DNA from: JACDER01 sp963717765
Lineage (GTDB): Bacteria; Actinomycetota; Thermoleophilia; Gaiellales; Gaiellaceae
NCBI GenBank assembly: GCA_963717765.1
Contig: CAVQWX010000007.1
Location: forward strand, 310,001-374,000
Length of the DNA: 64,000 bases
Direction: 5' to 3'
A program made the translations under genes and the position numbers. Shown in pieces: positions 49,760 to 58,246 of this stretch; position 1 is the stretch's first letter, and every line of letters begins with the position of its first letter. Below the pieces are notes generated by a model. That model worked only from the letters and a program-made list of their open reading frames with translations, was not told the origin of the DNA and did no database searches.

Positions 49760-52273
49760 CTATCCCGTGGCGAGGTTCAGCTCGCCGATTCGCGCCCGGA
49801 TGCGGTCGGCGGCGCTCGGATCCTCGAGCCGCTCCGCCACCTTCACCGCGCGCGCCCACAGAGCGGCGGCCTGCTGTGGCGCGTCCAGAGACGCGGCGCG
49901 CTCCCCGGCCCGCTCCAGGTACGCGAGCGCCTTCCCGAGATCTTCGCTCCGTGAGTAGTAGTTCGCGAGGACGTCCAGGTAGTCGTCGAGCGAGCCCGCG
50001 AACAGCGTCTCGAAGGCAGCCGCGACGAGCCCGTAGAGCTCGCGCCGGCGCGCCGCGGGCAGGGCGGCGAGGCATGACTGGCGCAGCAGGCCGTGCCGGA
50101 ACACGTACTCCGGCTCGGGATATCGGCGGAGCTCACGGATGATGTCGGAGCGCAGGAGGACGGAGAGGTGCGAATCGAGATCCTCGGTGTGCGCGACGTG
50201 CGCCAGCACGCGCTGCGGGAAGCTGCGGCCGATCACCGCGGCGATCTGCACCAGGCGGCGCGGCTCCGCGGGGAGCCGGTCGATGCGGGCGAGCAGCAGG
50301 CTCTCGAGCGTGGGGGTGAGGCGCGCGCTCGTGTACGCGGGAGTGATCGTGCGGCTCTGGCGCTCGCCCTTCCCCTCGACGAAGGCGTTCAGCAGCTCCT
50401 CCAGGTAGAGAGGGTTGCCCTCGGCGCCCATCACGATCTGGGCGAGCTCGGATGCGTCGAGCTCATTGCTCTGCGGCCGCGAGTCGAGCAGCTGCTCCGC
50501 TGCGTCGTCCTCGAGCGGTCCGAGCGTGACCTCCACCGCGCGGTGCGGGAAGTCCATCATCCCGCGGGCGCGCAGCTTCCAGCCTTCGGACTCCGGGTCG
50601 ATCCGCGAGGTGGCGATGAGCACGATCGGGGCGCTGTCGGCGAGCTCGAGGACATCTTCGGCGAGCGCGCGCGTGGATGGGTCGGCCCAGTGCATGTCCT
50701 CGACCGCGACCACGACCGGCCCCTGCGAGGCGATCGCGCCGATCCATGCGACGTACGCACGCCGCAGCCTCGCCGCGAGCTCCTCGGGGCTGAGCGCGGC
50801 CAGGCTGTCGTCCTGGTCGCCGTCGAGCTTGATCCCGAGCAGGCGGGCGAGAAACGGAAGAACGTCCGGGATCTGGGACGCCGGCAGCAGGCCCAGCTTC
50901 GCGCGGAGCTTCGTGCGGACTGCGAGGTCGGCTTCGCCCTCCTCGACGCCGATCCACTTGCGCAGCATCTCGATGAAGGGCGCGTACAGCGACTCGGTGC
51001 CGTAGGAGAGGCAGCCGCCCTCCAGCCACGTCACGCGGCCGGCCGCCGTCGCGCGCAGCTCGGCGAGCAGGCGCGTCTTGCCAATCCCGGCGTCTCCGAC
51101 CAGCATGAGCAGCGCTCCGCGGCCGGAGACGAGCTCGGTCAGGATGATCTGCAGCCGGTGCATCTCGTCGGAGCGGCCGATGAGCGGGCTCAGCGGAACG
51201 GCCTGGGTCGACGCCTGGAGCCCGATGAGCCGCCAGAGCCCGACGGCCTGGAGGCGCCCCTTCACCTTCACCTCGCCGAGCGCCTCGAGCTCGAAGCGGT
51301 TGAGGATGCTCTTGGCCGTCGCCTCGCCGACGACCGCGTTCCCGGGGTCGGCCGCGGATTGCAGGCGCGCGGCGACGTTCGCCGTGTCTCCGAGGGTGAC
51401 GGCGCGCGGGTCGGCGGCTCCTACGATCCCGACGGCGACCTCGCCGGTGTTGATCCCGACGCGGGCGCTGAAGTCGGAGATTCCCCAGGCCGCCTCGACC
51501 TCGCGCGCGTAGTCACCGACTACGTCGAGAATCCGGATAGCAGCCCGGGCAGCCCGTTCGGGGTCGTCCTCGTGCGCGGCGGGGACCCCGAAGAAGGCGG
51601 CGATCCCATCGCCCATGTGCGACTGGACGTCGCCGCCGAATTGCTCGACGGCGTGGCACATCCGGGTCACGCACTCGCCGATCACGACCTTCACCTCGTC
51701 GGCGGAGAGGCGTTCGCCGAGTGAGGTCGACCCGACGATGTCCGCGAAGAGCGCCGTCACGGGGCGGAGCTCGTCGCGCTCGACAGGCGGCGGCGGTGTC
51801 CGCTGCTCCCTCGGCGGTGGGGACGGTGGCGGTGGCGGCGGTGGAGGTGGAGGTGGAGGTGGAGGTGGAGGCGGAGGTGGAGGCGGAGGCGGAGGCGGTG
51901 GTGCTTCCTCCGGCTCCGCAGCCGCGGTCGGCGTGGGCTGGACGATCGGCGGCGTCGAGGCAAGAACGGTGCGCGACCCTCCTCCTAGCGGGCTGCCCAG
52001 GACCTCGATCGTGGTCGCGCCGACCATGATTACGTCCCCGGGCTCCAGGCGGCGAGGGCCCTCGAGCTTCTCGCTGTTGACCACCGTCCCGTTCAGGGAG
52101 CCCAGATCCTCGATCTCCAGCGACGAGTCGGCCGCGCGCACGACGGCGTGCCGGCGGGAGATCAGTGGATCCTCGATCGTGATGTCGGCGTCCGTCCGGC
52201 CGAGAACCATCTCTCCGGCCAGCTCGAACCGCTCGCCTGCGAGCGGCCCGTCCCGCATCCGTAGGGAAAACAT
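49760..52273 (-). CDS. FHA - class III adenylate/guanylate cyclase - AAA ATPase regulator
   Basis: 837 aa. FHA domain at residues ~1-95 (GRTDADITIEDPLISRRH, SLNGTVVNSEKL). A proline tract of about 28 residues lies near 124-152. The cyclase domain spans ~165-345 with the two metal-binding Asp in LFADIVGSTSL and the region HMGDGIAAFFG. An AAA/STAND-type NTPase follows from ~365 (Walker A GDAGIGKTRLL, Walker B VVVAVEDMHW) with a C-terminal helical-repeat region. Likely makes cAMP, under phospho-threonine and ATP control. Confidence 0.93.
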   Translation of the reverse strand: MFSLRMRDGPLAGERFELAGEMVLGRTDADITIEDPLISRRHAVVRAADSSLEIEDLGSLNGTVVNSEKLEGPRRLEPGDVIMVGATTIEVLGSPLGGGSRTVLASTPPIVQPTPTAAAEPEEAPPPPPPPPPPPPPPPPPPPPPPPPPPSPPPREQRTPPPPVERDELRPVTALFADIVGSTSLGERLSADEVKVVIGECVTRMCHAVEQFGGDVQSHMGDGIAAFFGVPAAHEDDPERAARAAIRILDVVGDYAREVEAAWGISDFSARVGINTGEVAVGIVGAADPRAVTLGDTANVAARLQSAADPGNAVVGEATAKSILNRFELEALGEVKVKGRLQAVGLWRLIGLQASTQAVPLSPLIGRSDEMHRLQIILTELVSGRGALLMLVGDAGIGKTRLLAELRATAAGRVTWLEGGCLSYGTESLYAPFIEMLRKWIGVEEGEADLAVRTKLRAKLGLLPASQIPDVLPFLARLLGIKLDGDQDDSLAALSPEELAARLRRAYVAWIGAIASQGPVVVAVEDMHWADPSTRALAEDVLELADSAPIVLIATSRIDPESEGWKLRARGMMDFPHRAVEVTLGPLEDDAAEQLLDSRPQSNELDASELAQIVMGAEGNPLYLEELLNAFVEGKGERQSRTITPAYTSARLTPTLESLLLARIDRLPAEPRRLVQIAAVIGRSFPQRVLAHVAHTEDLDSHLSVLLRSDIIRELRRYPEPEYVFRHGLLRQSCLAALPAARRRELYGLVAAAFETLFAGSLDDYLDVLANYYSRSEDLGKALAYLERAGERAASLDAPQQAAALWARAVKVAERLEDPSAADRIRARIGELNLATG
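51826..51903. repeat. (GGTGGA/GGCGGA)n microsatellite coding for a polyproline tract
   Basis: About 78 bp of 3-6 bp units (ggtggaggtgga, ggcggaggcgga) on the plus strand. On the coding strand it gives CCX codons for the proline tract of the cyclase protein. Confidence 0.9.
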
Positions 52274-52295
52274 TCAGCGCAAGTCTAGGCGCGAA

Positions 52296-53975
52296 CTAAC
52301 GGCCGGTGATCTTCTTGATCGTGGCCTCGCAGACGTCCTCGGAGGCGCGCGCGCGGCACTTCCCGATGATCTGGTGGTACGGGTTCCACCAGCTGAAGAG
52401 GCTCGCGGAATTGCCCCGGCCGGGCTCCTTGGCGATAGCGAACATGTCGACGTGGTTGGCACTGGGCGCCTTGCCCGGCTGCGTCTTCTCGTGCGTCCAG
52501 GCAACGATCGAGTCACCGTTGCCGTCGACGTAGCAGAGCCGGTGGCCGCCAAACTGGCCGTCCGGGTGGCTCCACGTTCCCGCGCCCTTCCACTGGCCGC
52601 GGTCGCAGCGCCCGCTGTTCTTCGCGACGCCGCTCTTGGAGACCTCGGCGTCGTAGAGGCTCAGCGCGTCCTCTCCGTTCTTGAAGAACGAGAGCGTGAG
52701 GTTGTCCGGGAAGGCGGCGGCGGCGTTTGCGGGCGGCGTGCAGACGTTGGTTTCGACGGCCTTCCCTTCCGGCTGGTTCTGCGTCGTGCAGGCACTTGCG
52801 ACCTCGGTGGGAACGACGACAGCCAGGAGTGAGCTCGCCGTCGTCGTGCTCGAGCTTCCGCCGGAGAGGGCGAGGATCCCGCCGACGATCCCGCCGGCGA
52901 TGAGGACGAGCAGGACGATCGCGACCGGGAGGAGCCACTTCTTCCGCTTCGGCCCGCCGTCTGCGGGCCCGGCCGCCTGGGGGGTGGCCGGAGCCGGCTG
53001 CTCCGCGACCGGCGGAGGAGGCGGCGAGGGCGGTGCTGCGCCGGCGGCGGCCCCCGCGGTAAGCACCGTCTCGGGGATGCGCGCCTGGTCGGACTGCTGG
53101 GTCCGTCGCGTCTCGGTTCCGATCAGCGCCTTGCGCATCGCCGCGGCGAACTCCGGCGTGGTGGCATAGCGGTCGTCCACGTTCTTCGCCATCGCCTTGG
53201 CGATGACGCCGTCCACCTCGGGAGGCAGCTCGGGCCGCTTCTGCGTGGCGGACGGCGGAGGCTCGAGCAGGTGCGCGTACATGAGGGCAACTTCTGAATC
53301 CTTTTCGTACGCCGGCGCGCCGGTCAGCATCTCGTACAGGACGCAGCCGAGCGCGTACACGTCGGCGCGGCGGTCGAGCTCGCGCCCCTCGATTTGCTCC
53401 GGCGACGCGTAATCGGCCGTGCCCACGAACATGCCGGTCTTCGTCAGCGCACCGGCGGCGCGCTGTTTCGCGATCCCGAAGTCGGACAGGTACACGTGGT
53501 CGCCGCCCTCGTGTCCGTGGCCGGGGACGACGAGGATGTTGGCCGGCTTCACGTCGCGATGCACGAGGCCCTTCTCCTCGTGCGCGGCGTCCAGCGCGCT
53601 CGCCACCTGGCTCAGGATCGAGGCGGCACGGGCGGGCGGCATAGGCCCCTCCGACTCGAGCACGGCCTTCAGCGTCGAGCCGCCGACGAAGCGCATCGCG
53701 ATGTAGAAGACGCCGTCTTGGTCACCGGCTTCGTAGATGGGGATGACGTTCGGGTGGTCGAGTGAAGCTGCGAGGCGCGATTCTCGCGTGAAACGCTCCC
53801 GAAACGAGTCGTCCTGGCTGAGCTCCTGCATGAGGACCTTCAGCGCCACAGTTCGCTCCAGGCGCAGGTGCTGAGCGCGGTAGACGATGCTCATCCCGCC
53901 GCGGCCGACCACCTCTTCCAGCCGGTAGCCGGCGAACTCCGTTCCGACCTCTGGCATCCAGGCTGAGTTGGTCAC
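52296..53975 (-). CDS. membrane Ser/Thr protein kinase, PknB-like
   Basis: 559 aa. Kinase residues ~17-280: GRGGMSIVYRAQ loop, VALKVL Lys, catalytic LVHRDVKPANIL, DFG, activation segment ending TADYASPEQIEG. A proline-rich linker, one TM (~345-367, LLPVAIVLLVLIAGGIVGGI) and an outer domain of ~190 residues with six cysteines follow. No PASTA repeats. Candidate writer for the FHA domains at 27.8 and 49.8 kb. Confidence 0.93.
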   Translation of the reverse strand: MTNSAWMPEVGTEFAGYRLEEVVGRGGMSIVYRAQHLRLERTVALKVLMQELSQDDSFRERFTRESRLAASLDHPNVIPIYEAGDQDGVFYIAMRFVGGSTLKAVLESEGPMPPARAASILSQVASALDAAHEEKGLVHRDVKPANILVVPGHGHEGGDHVYLSDFGIAKQRAAGALTKTGMFVGTADYASPEQIEGRELDRRADVYALGCVLYEMLTGAPAYEKDSEVALMYAHLLEPPPSATQKRPELPPEVDGVIAKAMAKNVDDRYATTPEFAAAMRKALIGTETRRTQQSDQARIPETVLTAGAAAGAAPPSPPPPPVAEQPAPATPQAAGPADGGPKRKKWLLPVAIVLLVLIAGGIVGGILALSGGSSSTTTASSLLAVVVPTEVASACTTQNQPEGKAVETNVCTPPANAAAAFPDNLTLSFFKNGEDALSLYDAEVSKSGVAKNSGRCDRGQWKGAGTWSHPDGQFGGHRLCYVDGNGDSIVAWTHEKTQPGKAPSANHVDMFAIAKEPGRGNSASLFSWWNPYHQIIGKCRARASEDVCEATIKKITGR

Positions 53976-54064
53976 TCACGCAGTTGTAACAGACCGGTCG
54001 TAATCCGGTAGGAGGGGTCGGTTCACCTTGGGGAATTGACGGACGACGGCTAGAGTGTGCAGTC

Positions 54065-55102
54065 GTGCGGACTCTGTGGCCGAAGCTGTTCGTTGTCGCT
54101 GCTGCGGCGCTCCTTGTCGTACTCGGTGTGAGCTCCGCTGCGGCTTCGCCCACAGGCAACCACCTCGTCTGGAGCGATCCCACTGGGGACAACCAAAGCC
54201 AGTCCTCGACCGTCTACGCTTCCGACATCCGTCAGGTCGAGCTGACGAGTCAGGACAACGGCGCGGTCAAGATCGCAATCACGCTGGTGGACGGAGACGG
54301 CAAGCTCGTCTCCGGCGACGAGCTCGATGTGCTGATCGACTATGACCGGAACCAGAGCACCGGCCAGAGCGGCTTCGACATAGAGCTCGTTGCCACGGGA
54401 CATTCCGGCTCTGCCGCAACCTTCGTTCTCTGTCGTCTCAGCGGGACCCGCTCGTGCGAGGAAGGGCCGACCGATTGGGCCCATGACACTCCAGGAACGA
54501 CCACAGGGACGCACGTGGTCGACTTCAACGTGTCCGCGGGGGTCGCGGCGTTCGATTTCGGCGTGGTCGAGTCGTACACGAGCGGATCGACCACCTTGAA
54601 GGACATCGCGCCCAACAGCGGTCTCTACACGTTCGAGCTCAAGGCCGATCCCGATCACGACGGCGTGCAGGGCACTTCCGACAAGTGTCCGACCGTCGCC
54701 GCGCGAGGCAAGAGCGACGCCAACCACAACGGCTGCCCAGGGCCCTTCAAGCTCATCGGGACGAAGGAAGCACATTTCAGCGGGGTCGTCTTCCGGTCGT
54801 TCATGAGACTCAACGAGGTTCGGGTAACGGGAACGCCCCCCGGATCGCGCGTGGTCTTCTCCTCTCCCAGGGGCAGAGATTCGGCCGCGGTGAACAGCTC
54901 GGGCGTCGCGAAGAGCCGCCGCGTCAAGGGCGATTTCCGCTACGGGTCGGTGATCACGATCCGGATCACCAAGCCGCAGTTTGTAGGAGTTTTCCTGAAG
55001 GAGAAGGTCGGGCGAGGCGGCCTTCAGGTGCTGCAGCGACGCTGCATCCCCGCGACCGGCGGCTCGCCGGTCAAGTGCAGCGGCAAGCTCAAGGGCAGCT
55101 AG
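54065..55102 (+). CDS. exported protein with thrombospondin-type-3-like motif
   Basis: 345 aa, GTG start. Signal peptide (LFVVAAAALLVVLGVSSAAA). An Ig/DOMON-like region with many Asp residues (DELDVLIDYDRNQ) follows, then a calcium-binding style segment DPDHDGVQGTSDKCP near residue 200 and a basic C-terminal domain. Possibly a cell-surface or secreted calcium-dependent protein. No family assigned. Divergent from the kinase (89-bp gap). Confidence 0.7.
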   Translation: MRTLWPKLFVVAAAALLVVLGVSSAAASPTGNHLVWSDPTGDNQSQSSTVYASDIRQVELTSQDNGAVKIAITLVDGDGKLVSGDELDVLIDYDRNQSTGQSGFDIELVATGHSGSAATFVLCRLSGTRSCEEGPTDWAHDTPGTTTGTHVVDFNVSAGVAAFDFGVVESYTSGSTTLKDIAPNSGLYTFELKADPDHDGVQGTSDKCPTVAARGKSDANHNGCPGPFKLIGTKEAHFSGVVFRSFMRLNEVRVTGTPPGSRVVFSSPRGRDSAAVNSSGVAKSRRVKGDFRYGSVITIRITKPQFVGVFLKEKVGRGGLQVLQRRCIPATGGSPVKCSGKLKGS

Positions 55103-55133
55103 GCTCCCGCGCAGCCCCGTCACGCACGGACGT

Positions 55134-55196
55134 GAGGGAGGGAGTTGAACCCACGTCGGGCCTAACGGCCCGGAACCGTCTCGAAACGGTTCCGGG
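55134..55196 (-). other. relic of the 3' half of a tRNA-Ser
   Basis: On the minus strand GGGCCGTTAGGCCCGACG and GGGTTCAACTCCCTCCC match the variable-arm and T-arm of the intact tRNA-Ser(CGA) about 90 bp away (GGGCCGTTAGGTCCGACG, GGGTTCAAATCCCTCCC). There is no 5' half, and a perfect 11-bp hairpin CCCGGAACCGT/ACGGTTCCGGG replaces the anticodon region. Confidence 0.8.
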
Positions 55197-55222
55197 CGTG
55201 TGCGAGTTTCAACCCAATCCAG

Positions 55223-55311
55223 CGGAGGGGGAGGGATTTGAACCCTCGTCGGACCTAACGGCCCGAAACGGTTTTCGAGACCGCCGCATTCGACCGCTCT
55301 GCCACCCCTCC
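55223..55311 (-). tRNA. tRNA-Ser (anticodon CGA)
   Basis: 89 nt, long variable arm. Acceptor GGAGGGG/CCCCTCC, anticodon loop CTCGAAA (anticodon CGA), T-arm GGGTTCAAATCCC, discriminator G. Confidence 0.95.
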
Positions 55312-55336
55312 GAGCGCCGTCACACAGACGGCGAAG

Positions 55337-55427
55337 CGGAGAAGGAGGGATTCGAACCCTCGAAGGAGGTAATGACCCCCTTAACGCCTTAGCAGGGCGC
55401 CGCCTTCAGCCACTCGGCCACTTCTCC
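55337..55427 (-). tRNA. tRNA-Ser (anticodon GCT)
   Basis: 91 nt, long variable arm. Acceptor GGAGAAG/CTTCTCC, anticodon loop CTGCTAA (anticodon GCT), T-arm GGGTTCGAATCCC, discriminator G. Confidence 0.95.
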
Positions 55428-55474
55428 GGGCGCAGCCAGGATAGCGCACCGCCTCGCCGGCTCTGATCCAGGTC

Positions 55475-55503
55475 TTGACACGCTCTCGGAATAGTCGTAG
55501 CGT
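55475..55503 (+). promoter_or_regulatory. sigma70-type promoter upstream of a hairpin RNA
   Basis: TTGACA at 55475-55480, 17-bp spacer, TAGCGT at 55498-55503. Best match to the standard vegetative consensus in the window. No protein gene follows on this strand. Confidence 0.6.
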
Positions 55504-55507
55504 GCGC

Positions 55508-55641
55508 CAGGAATCGACCCACCGAAGACAAGGCGTTGGCAGTGCGCGCCTGCACACGGGTTCACGCATCATGGGAGCGCAGGGCCCGTTATGGCTGACT
55601 GGCCGATGCTCGGCGCGCACTGCCAACGCCTCGACCTTTTT
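55508..55641 (+). ncRNA. candidate small RNA with 20-bp perfect stem
   Basis: Downstream of a TTGACA-17-TAGCGT promoter, arm 55531-55550 (AGGCGTTGGCAGTGCGCGCC) is the exact reverse complement of 55612-55631, with a 61-nt loop that can pair further (CGGG/CCCG). TTTTT follows at 55637-55641, a plausible terminator. No open frame of interest. 5' end estimated. Could also be a small inverted-repeat mobile element. Confidence 0.5.
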
Positions 55642-55697
55642 GCTTCCGCAGTCTGTATGAGTGTTTCAGTCGCGGCGGCTTATGTCAAACCGGGTAG

Positions 55698-56453
55698 TCA
55701 CAGCCTCCCCGCTTCGATGAATCGCTCGAGGAACCGGCGCGTCCGCTCCTCGCGCGGCGCGGTGAGAATCTGCGCCGGAGGGCCTTCCTCCAGGATCACG
55801 CCCGCGTCCAGAAAGCACACGCGGCTCGCGATGTCCCGCGCGAATGCCATCTCGTGCGTGGCGATCAGCATGGTCATGCCGCCTTGGGCGAGCTCGCGGA
55901 TGACCTCGAGCACCTCCGCGACGAGCTCCGGGTCGAGAGCGCTCGTCACCTCGTCCAGCAGCAGGAGGCTCGGCTTCATCGCGAGCGCGCGCACGATTGC
56001 AGCGCGCTGCTGCTGGCCGCCGGAGAGCCGGTCGGGATACTCGTCCTGCTTGTCGGCGAGCCCGAAGCGGGCGAGCAGCTCCTTCGCGCGCGCCTCCGCC
56101 TCGTCGCGCGACACCCCCAGCACCTTCCGCGGCGCGAGCGTCACGTTGTTCAGCACGCTCATGTGCGGGAAGAGGTTGTAGGCCTGGAAGACGATCCCGA
56201 TGCCGCGGCGGACGCTGTTCACGTCGACGCCGCGCTCGGTCACGTCGCGGCCGGCCACGACGATCCGGCCGGAGTCGATCGGCTCGAGCAGGTTGACGCA
56301 GCGTAGGAGGGTTGACTTGCCCGATCCGGACGCGCCGATCAGACAGACGACCTCGTGGGATGCGACGGCGAGGCTGATCCCTTTGAGCACCTCGTTGTGG
56401 CCGAATGACTTGTGCAGGTCGACGACCCGCAGGGCCTCCGCGCTCTCGGTCAC
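55698..56453 (-). CDS. polar amino-acid ABC transporter ATPase
   Basis: 251 aa. GTG start overlapping the permease stop (GTGA). Walker A IGASGSGKSTLLRC, signature RLSGGQQQRAAIVRA, Walker B SLLLLDEVTSALD, and TMLIATHEMAFARDIASRVC typical of GlnQ/HisP-type ATPases. Drives amino-acid uptake with the permease and binding protein upstream. Confidence 0.94.
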   Translation of the reverse strand: MTESAEALRVVDLHKSFGHNEVLKGISLAVASHEVVCLIGASGSGKSTLLRCVNLLEPIDSGRIVVAGRDVTERGVDVNSVRRGIGIVFQAYNLFPHMSVLNNVTLAPRKVLGVSRDEAEARAKELLARFGLADKQDEYPDRLSGGQQQRAAIVRALAMKPSLLLLDEVTSALDPELVAEVLEVIRELAQGGMTMLIATHEMAFARDIASRVCFLDAGVILEEGPPAQILTAPREERTRRFLERFIEAGRL

Positions 56454-57322
56454 GGCTGGCCTGCGAGCTGGCGGCGACGGTCTCTCGCCACGAGCCAATC
56501 TGTGAACCGCGCGAGCGGTACGGTGATGGCGATGAACAGGATCGCCGTGCACAGATACGGCGTGAAGTTGAACGTCGCCGCCTCGTCGATCTGCGCCTGG
56601 CGGAAGGCCTCCACGGGGCCGATGAGCGCCACGAGCGCAGAATCCTTCTGCAGTCCGATGAAGTCGTTCAGCAACGGAGGGACGACGCGGCGCACCGCCT
56701 GGGGGAGGATCACGTACCGCAGAGACTGCGCGCGATTGAGCCCGAGCGATCGCGCCGCAGACTCCTGGCTGGGGTGGACCGAGTCAATGCCCGCCCGGTA
56801 GACCTCTGCGACATACGCCGAATACACCAGGACGAGTGAGGCGATCCCCCAGAAGAGCGGCGAGCTCGGGACCCACGAAAGCTGGAGCGCCGGCGCGCCG
56901 AAGCCGAGCATGAAGATGACGAGGATCGTCGGCACTCCACGGAAGAGGTCGGTGTACGCGATCGCGAGGATCCGCACGGGGAAGAAGACCGGGCCCGGGA
57001 GGCCGCGCAGCACGGCAATCAGGAGCGCGAACACGAGGATGATCGCCTCGGCGATCAGGAAGATGCGGATGTTGAGCAGGAAGGCGTGCGCGATTTCCGG
57101 GAACGACTCCGCGAAGATCTGCGGATCGAAGAACGCCTTCTTCACCTCGGGCCAGCCGGGTGAGGTCACGATGATGGCGGCGATCGCGCCGAAGAAGACG
57201 ATCGTGCTCGCGGTCGCGATGGCGAGCGAACGCGTCCCGCCGTCGCCTCCGAGTATGCGCGAGCGGCGGCTGCCGGGCGCTACTGGTGGATCAGCGGGGC
57301 GTGCGCCTTGCTCGTGATCCAC
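56450..57322 (-). CDS. polar amino-acid ABC transporter permease
   Basis: 290 aa, GTG start inside the binding-protein gene (43-bp overlap). TM segments include IATASTIVFFGAIAAIIVTS and FLIAEAIILVFALLIAVLRG. HisM/GlnP-type EAA loop is EVYRAGIDSVHPSQESAARSLG, and YVILPQAVRRVVPPLLNDFI follows. A single permease gene suggests a homodimer. Confidence 0.93.
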   Translation of the reverse strand: MDHEQGARPADPPVAPGSRRSRILGGDGGTRSLAIATASTIVFFGAIAAIIVTSPGWPEVKKAFFDPQIFAESFPEIAHAFLLNIRIFLIAEAIILVFALLIAVLRGLPGPVFFPVRILAIAYTDLFRGVPTILVIFMLGFGAPALQLSWVPSSPLFWGIASLVLVYSAYVAEVYRAGIDSVHPSQESAARSLGLNRAQSLRYVILPQAVRRVVPPLLNDFIGLQKDSALVALIGPVEAFRQAQIDEAATFNFTPYLCTAILFIAITVPLARFTDWLVARDRRRQLAGQP

Positions 57323-58179
57323 TGCTCCTCGAGCTTCTGGATCTTCCCGTCCTGCTTCAGCGCCTCGATCGCCTTGTTGACGCAGGGAGCGAGCGGGTTG
57401 CCCTTCTCGAACGTGACCCCGAAGTACTCCTGCTTGCCGATCGTCGGCAAGCGGCCGACGAGCGTCGCGTTCGAGAGCTGGACGTTCGCGATGTAGTACG
57501 CGGTCGGGAAGTCGGTGACCAGGCCGTCGATCTGCCCGACCTTCAGCGCTGCGACGTTGGCGTCGAGCGTGTCATAGACGAGCGGCTTGTTCGTCGGCTT
57601 GATGTTGTCGTTGATGTAGTCATAACTGGTCGTCCCGACGACGACGCCCAGCTTCGCGTCCTCGAGGTCGGAGAATGAGGTCGCCTTCGCGATGGGCGTG
57701 TCCTTCAGGGCGACGAGCGACTGCTCGTTGTTGAAGTACGGCTTGCTGAAGGTGACCGCCTTCGCCCTTTGCGGGTTGTAGGAGATCTGCTGCATGGCGA
57801 AGTCGAAGTCCTTCGGGCCGGGCTTGAACGTCAGGTTGAAGGCGACCGGGACCCACTTGACCTGATTCTTCGTGAACCCGAGCTCTTTGGCCATGGCGTA
57901 GGCGACGGCGCTCTCGTATCCCTGGCCGGTCGTCGGGTCGTTGACCTTGAAGACGGAGCCCTTCTTCGTGCCGCCCTCGTACCACGGCGCGTACGCCGGA
58001 TTACCGGTTCCGATCGTGAGCGTGTTCGCGGTGACCAGCTTCAGCTGTTTCTTGGTGCACGAGCTGGCCGAGGTGGTCTTGGAGCCCGTCGAGGTCGAGC
58101 TGCCGCCGCCGCCCCCGCCGCAGCCCGCGGCGATTCCGGCCAGGACGGCCAGAAGGGTGAACGCGGCGGCGCGGCGCAT
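57280..58179 (-). CDS. amino-acid ABC transporter substrate-binding lipoprotein
   Basis: 299 aa. Signal peptide with lipobox GIAAGC (Cys ~20), then a Gly/Ser/Thr linker. Family 3 solute-binding fold: GYESAVAYAMAKELG, VPVAFNLTFKPGPKDFDFAM, TFSKPYFNNEQSLVAL, LGVVVGTTSYDYI and VGQIDGLVTDFPTAYY. Captures amino acids outside the membrane; the exact ligand is not predictable. Confidence 0.93.
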   Translation of the reverse strand: MRRAAAFTLLAVLAGIAAGCGGGGGGSSTSTGSKTTSASSCTKKQLKLVTANTLTIGTGNPAYAPWYEGGTKKGSVFKVNDPTTGQGYESAVAYAMAKELGFTKNQVKWVPVAFNLTFKPGPKDFDFAMQQISYNPQRAKAVTFSKPYFNNEQSLVALKDTPIAKATSFSDLEDAKLGVVVGTTSYDYINDNIKPTNKPLVYDTLDANVAALKVGQIDGLVTDFPTAYYIANVQLSNATLVGRLPTIGKQEYFGVTFEKGNPLAPCVNKAIEALKQDGKIQKLEEQWITSKAHAPLIHQ

Positions 58180-58246
58180 GAAGGCGCGACCCTAGCACGC
58201 CGTGACACGGCTTTCGAACGGTGCCGGATAGACCCGTGAGAGACGG

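Noticed and set aside
51820..51905. Possible CRISPR or tandem-repeat array
   Set aside because: Units are 3-6 bp and in frame, coding for the proline linker of the cyclase protein.
54000..54064. Promoter between the kinase and the exported protein (TTGGGG-17-TAGAGT)
   Set aside because: The -35 is poor and a TTGACG nearby has wrong spacing; not strong enough to annotate.
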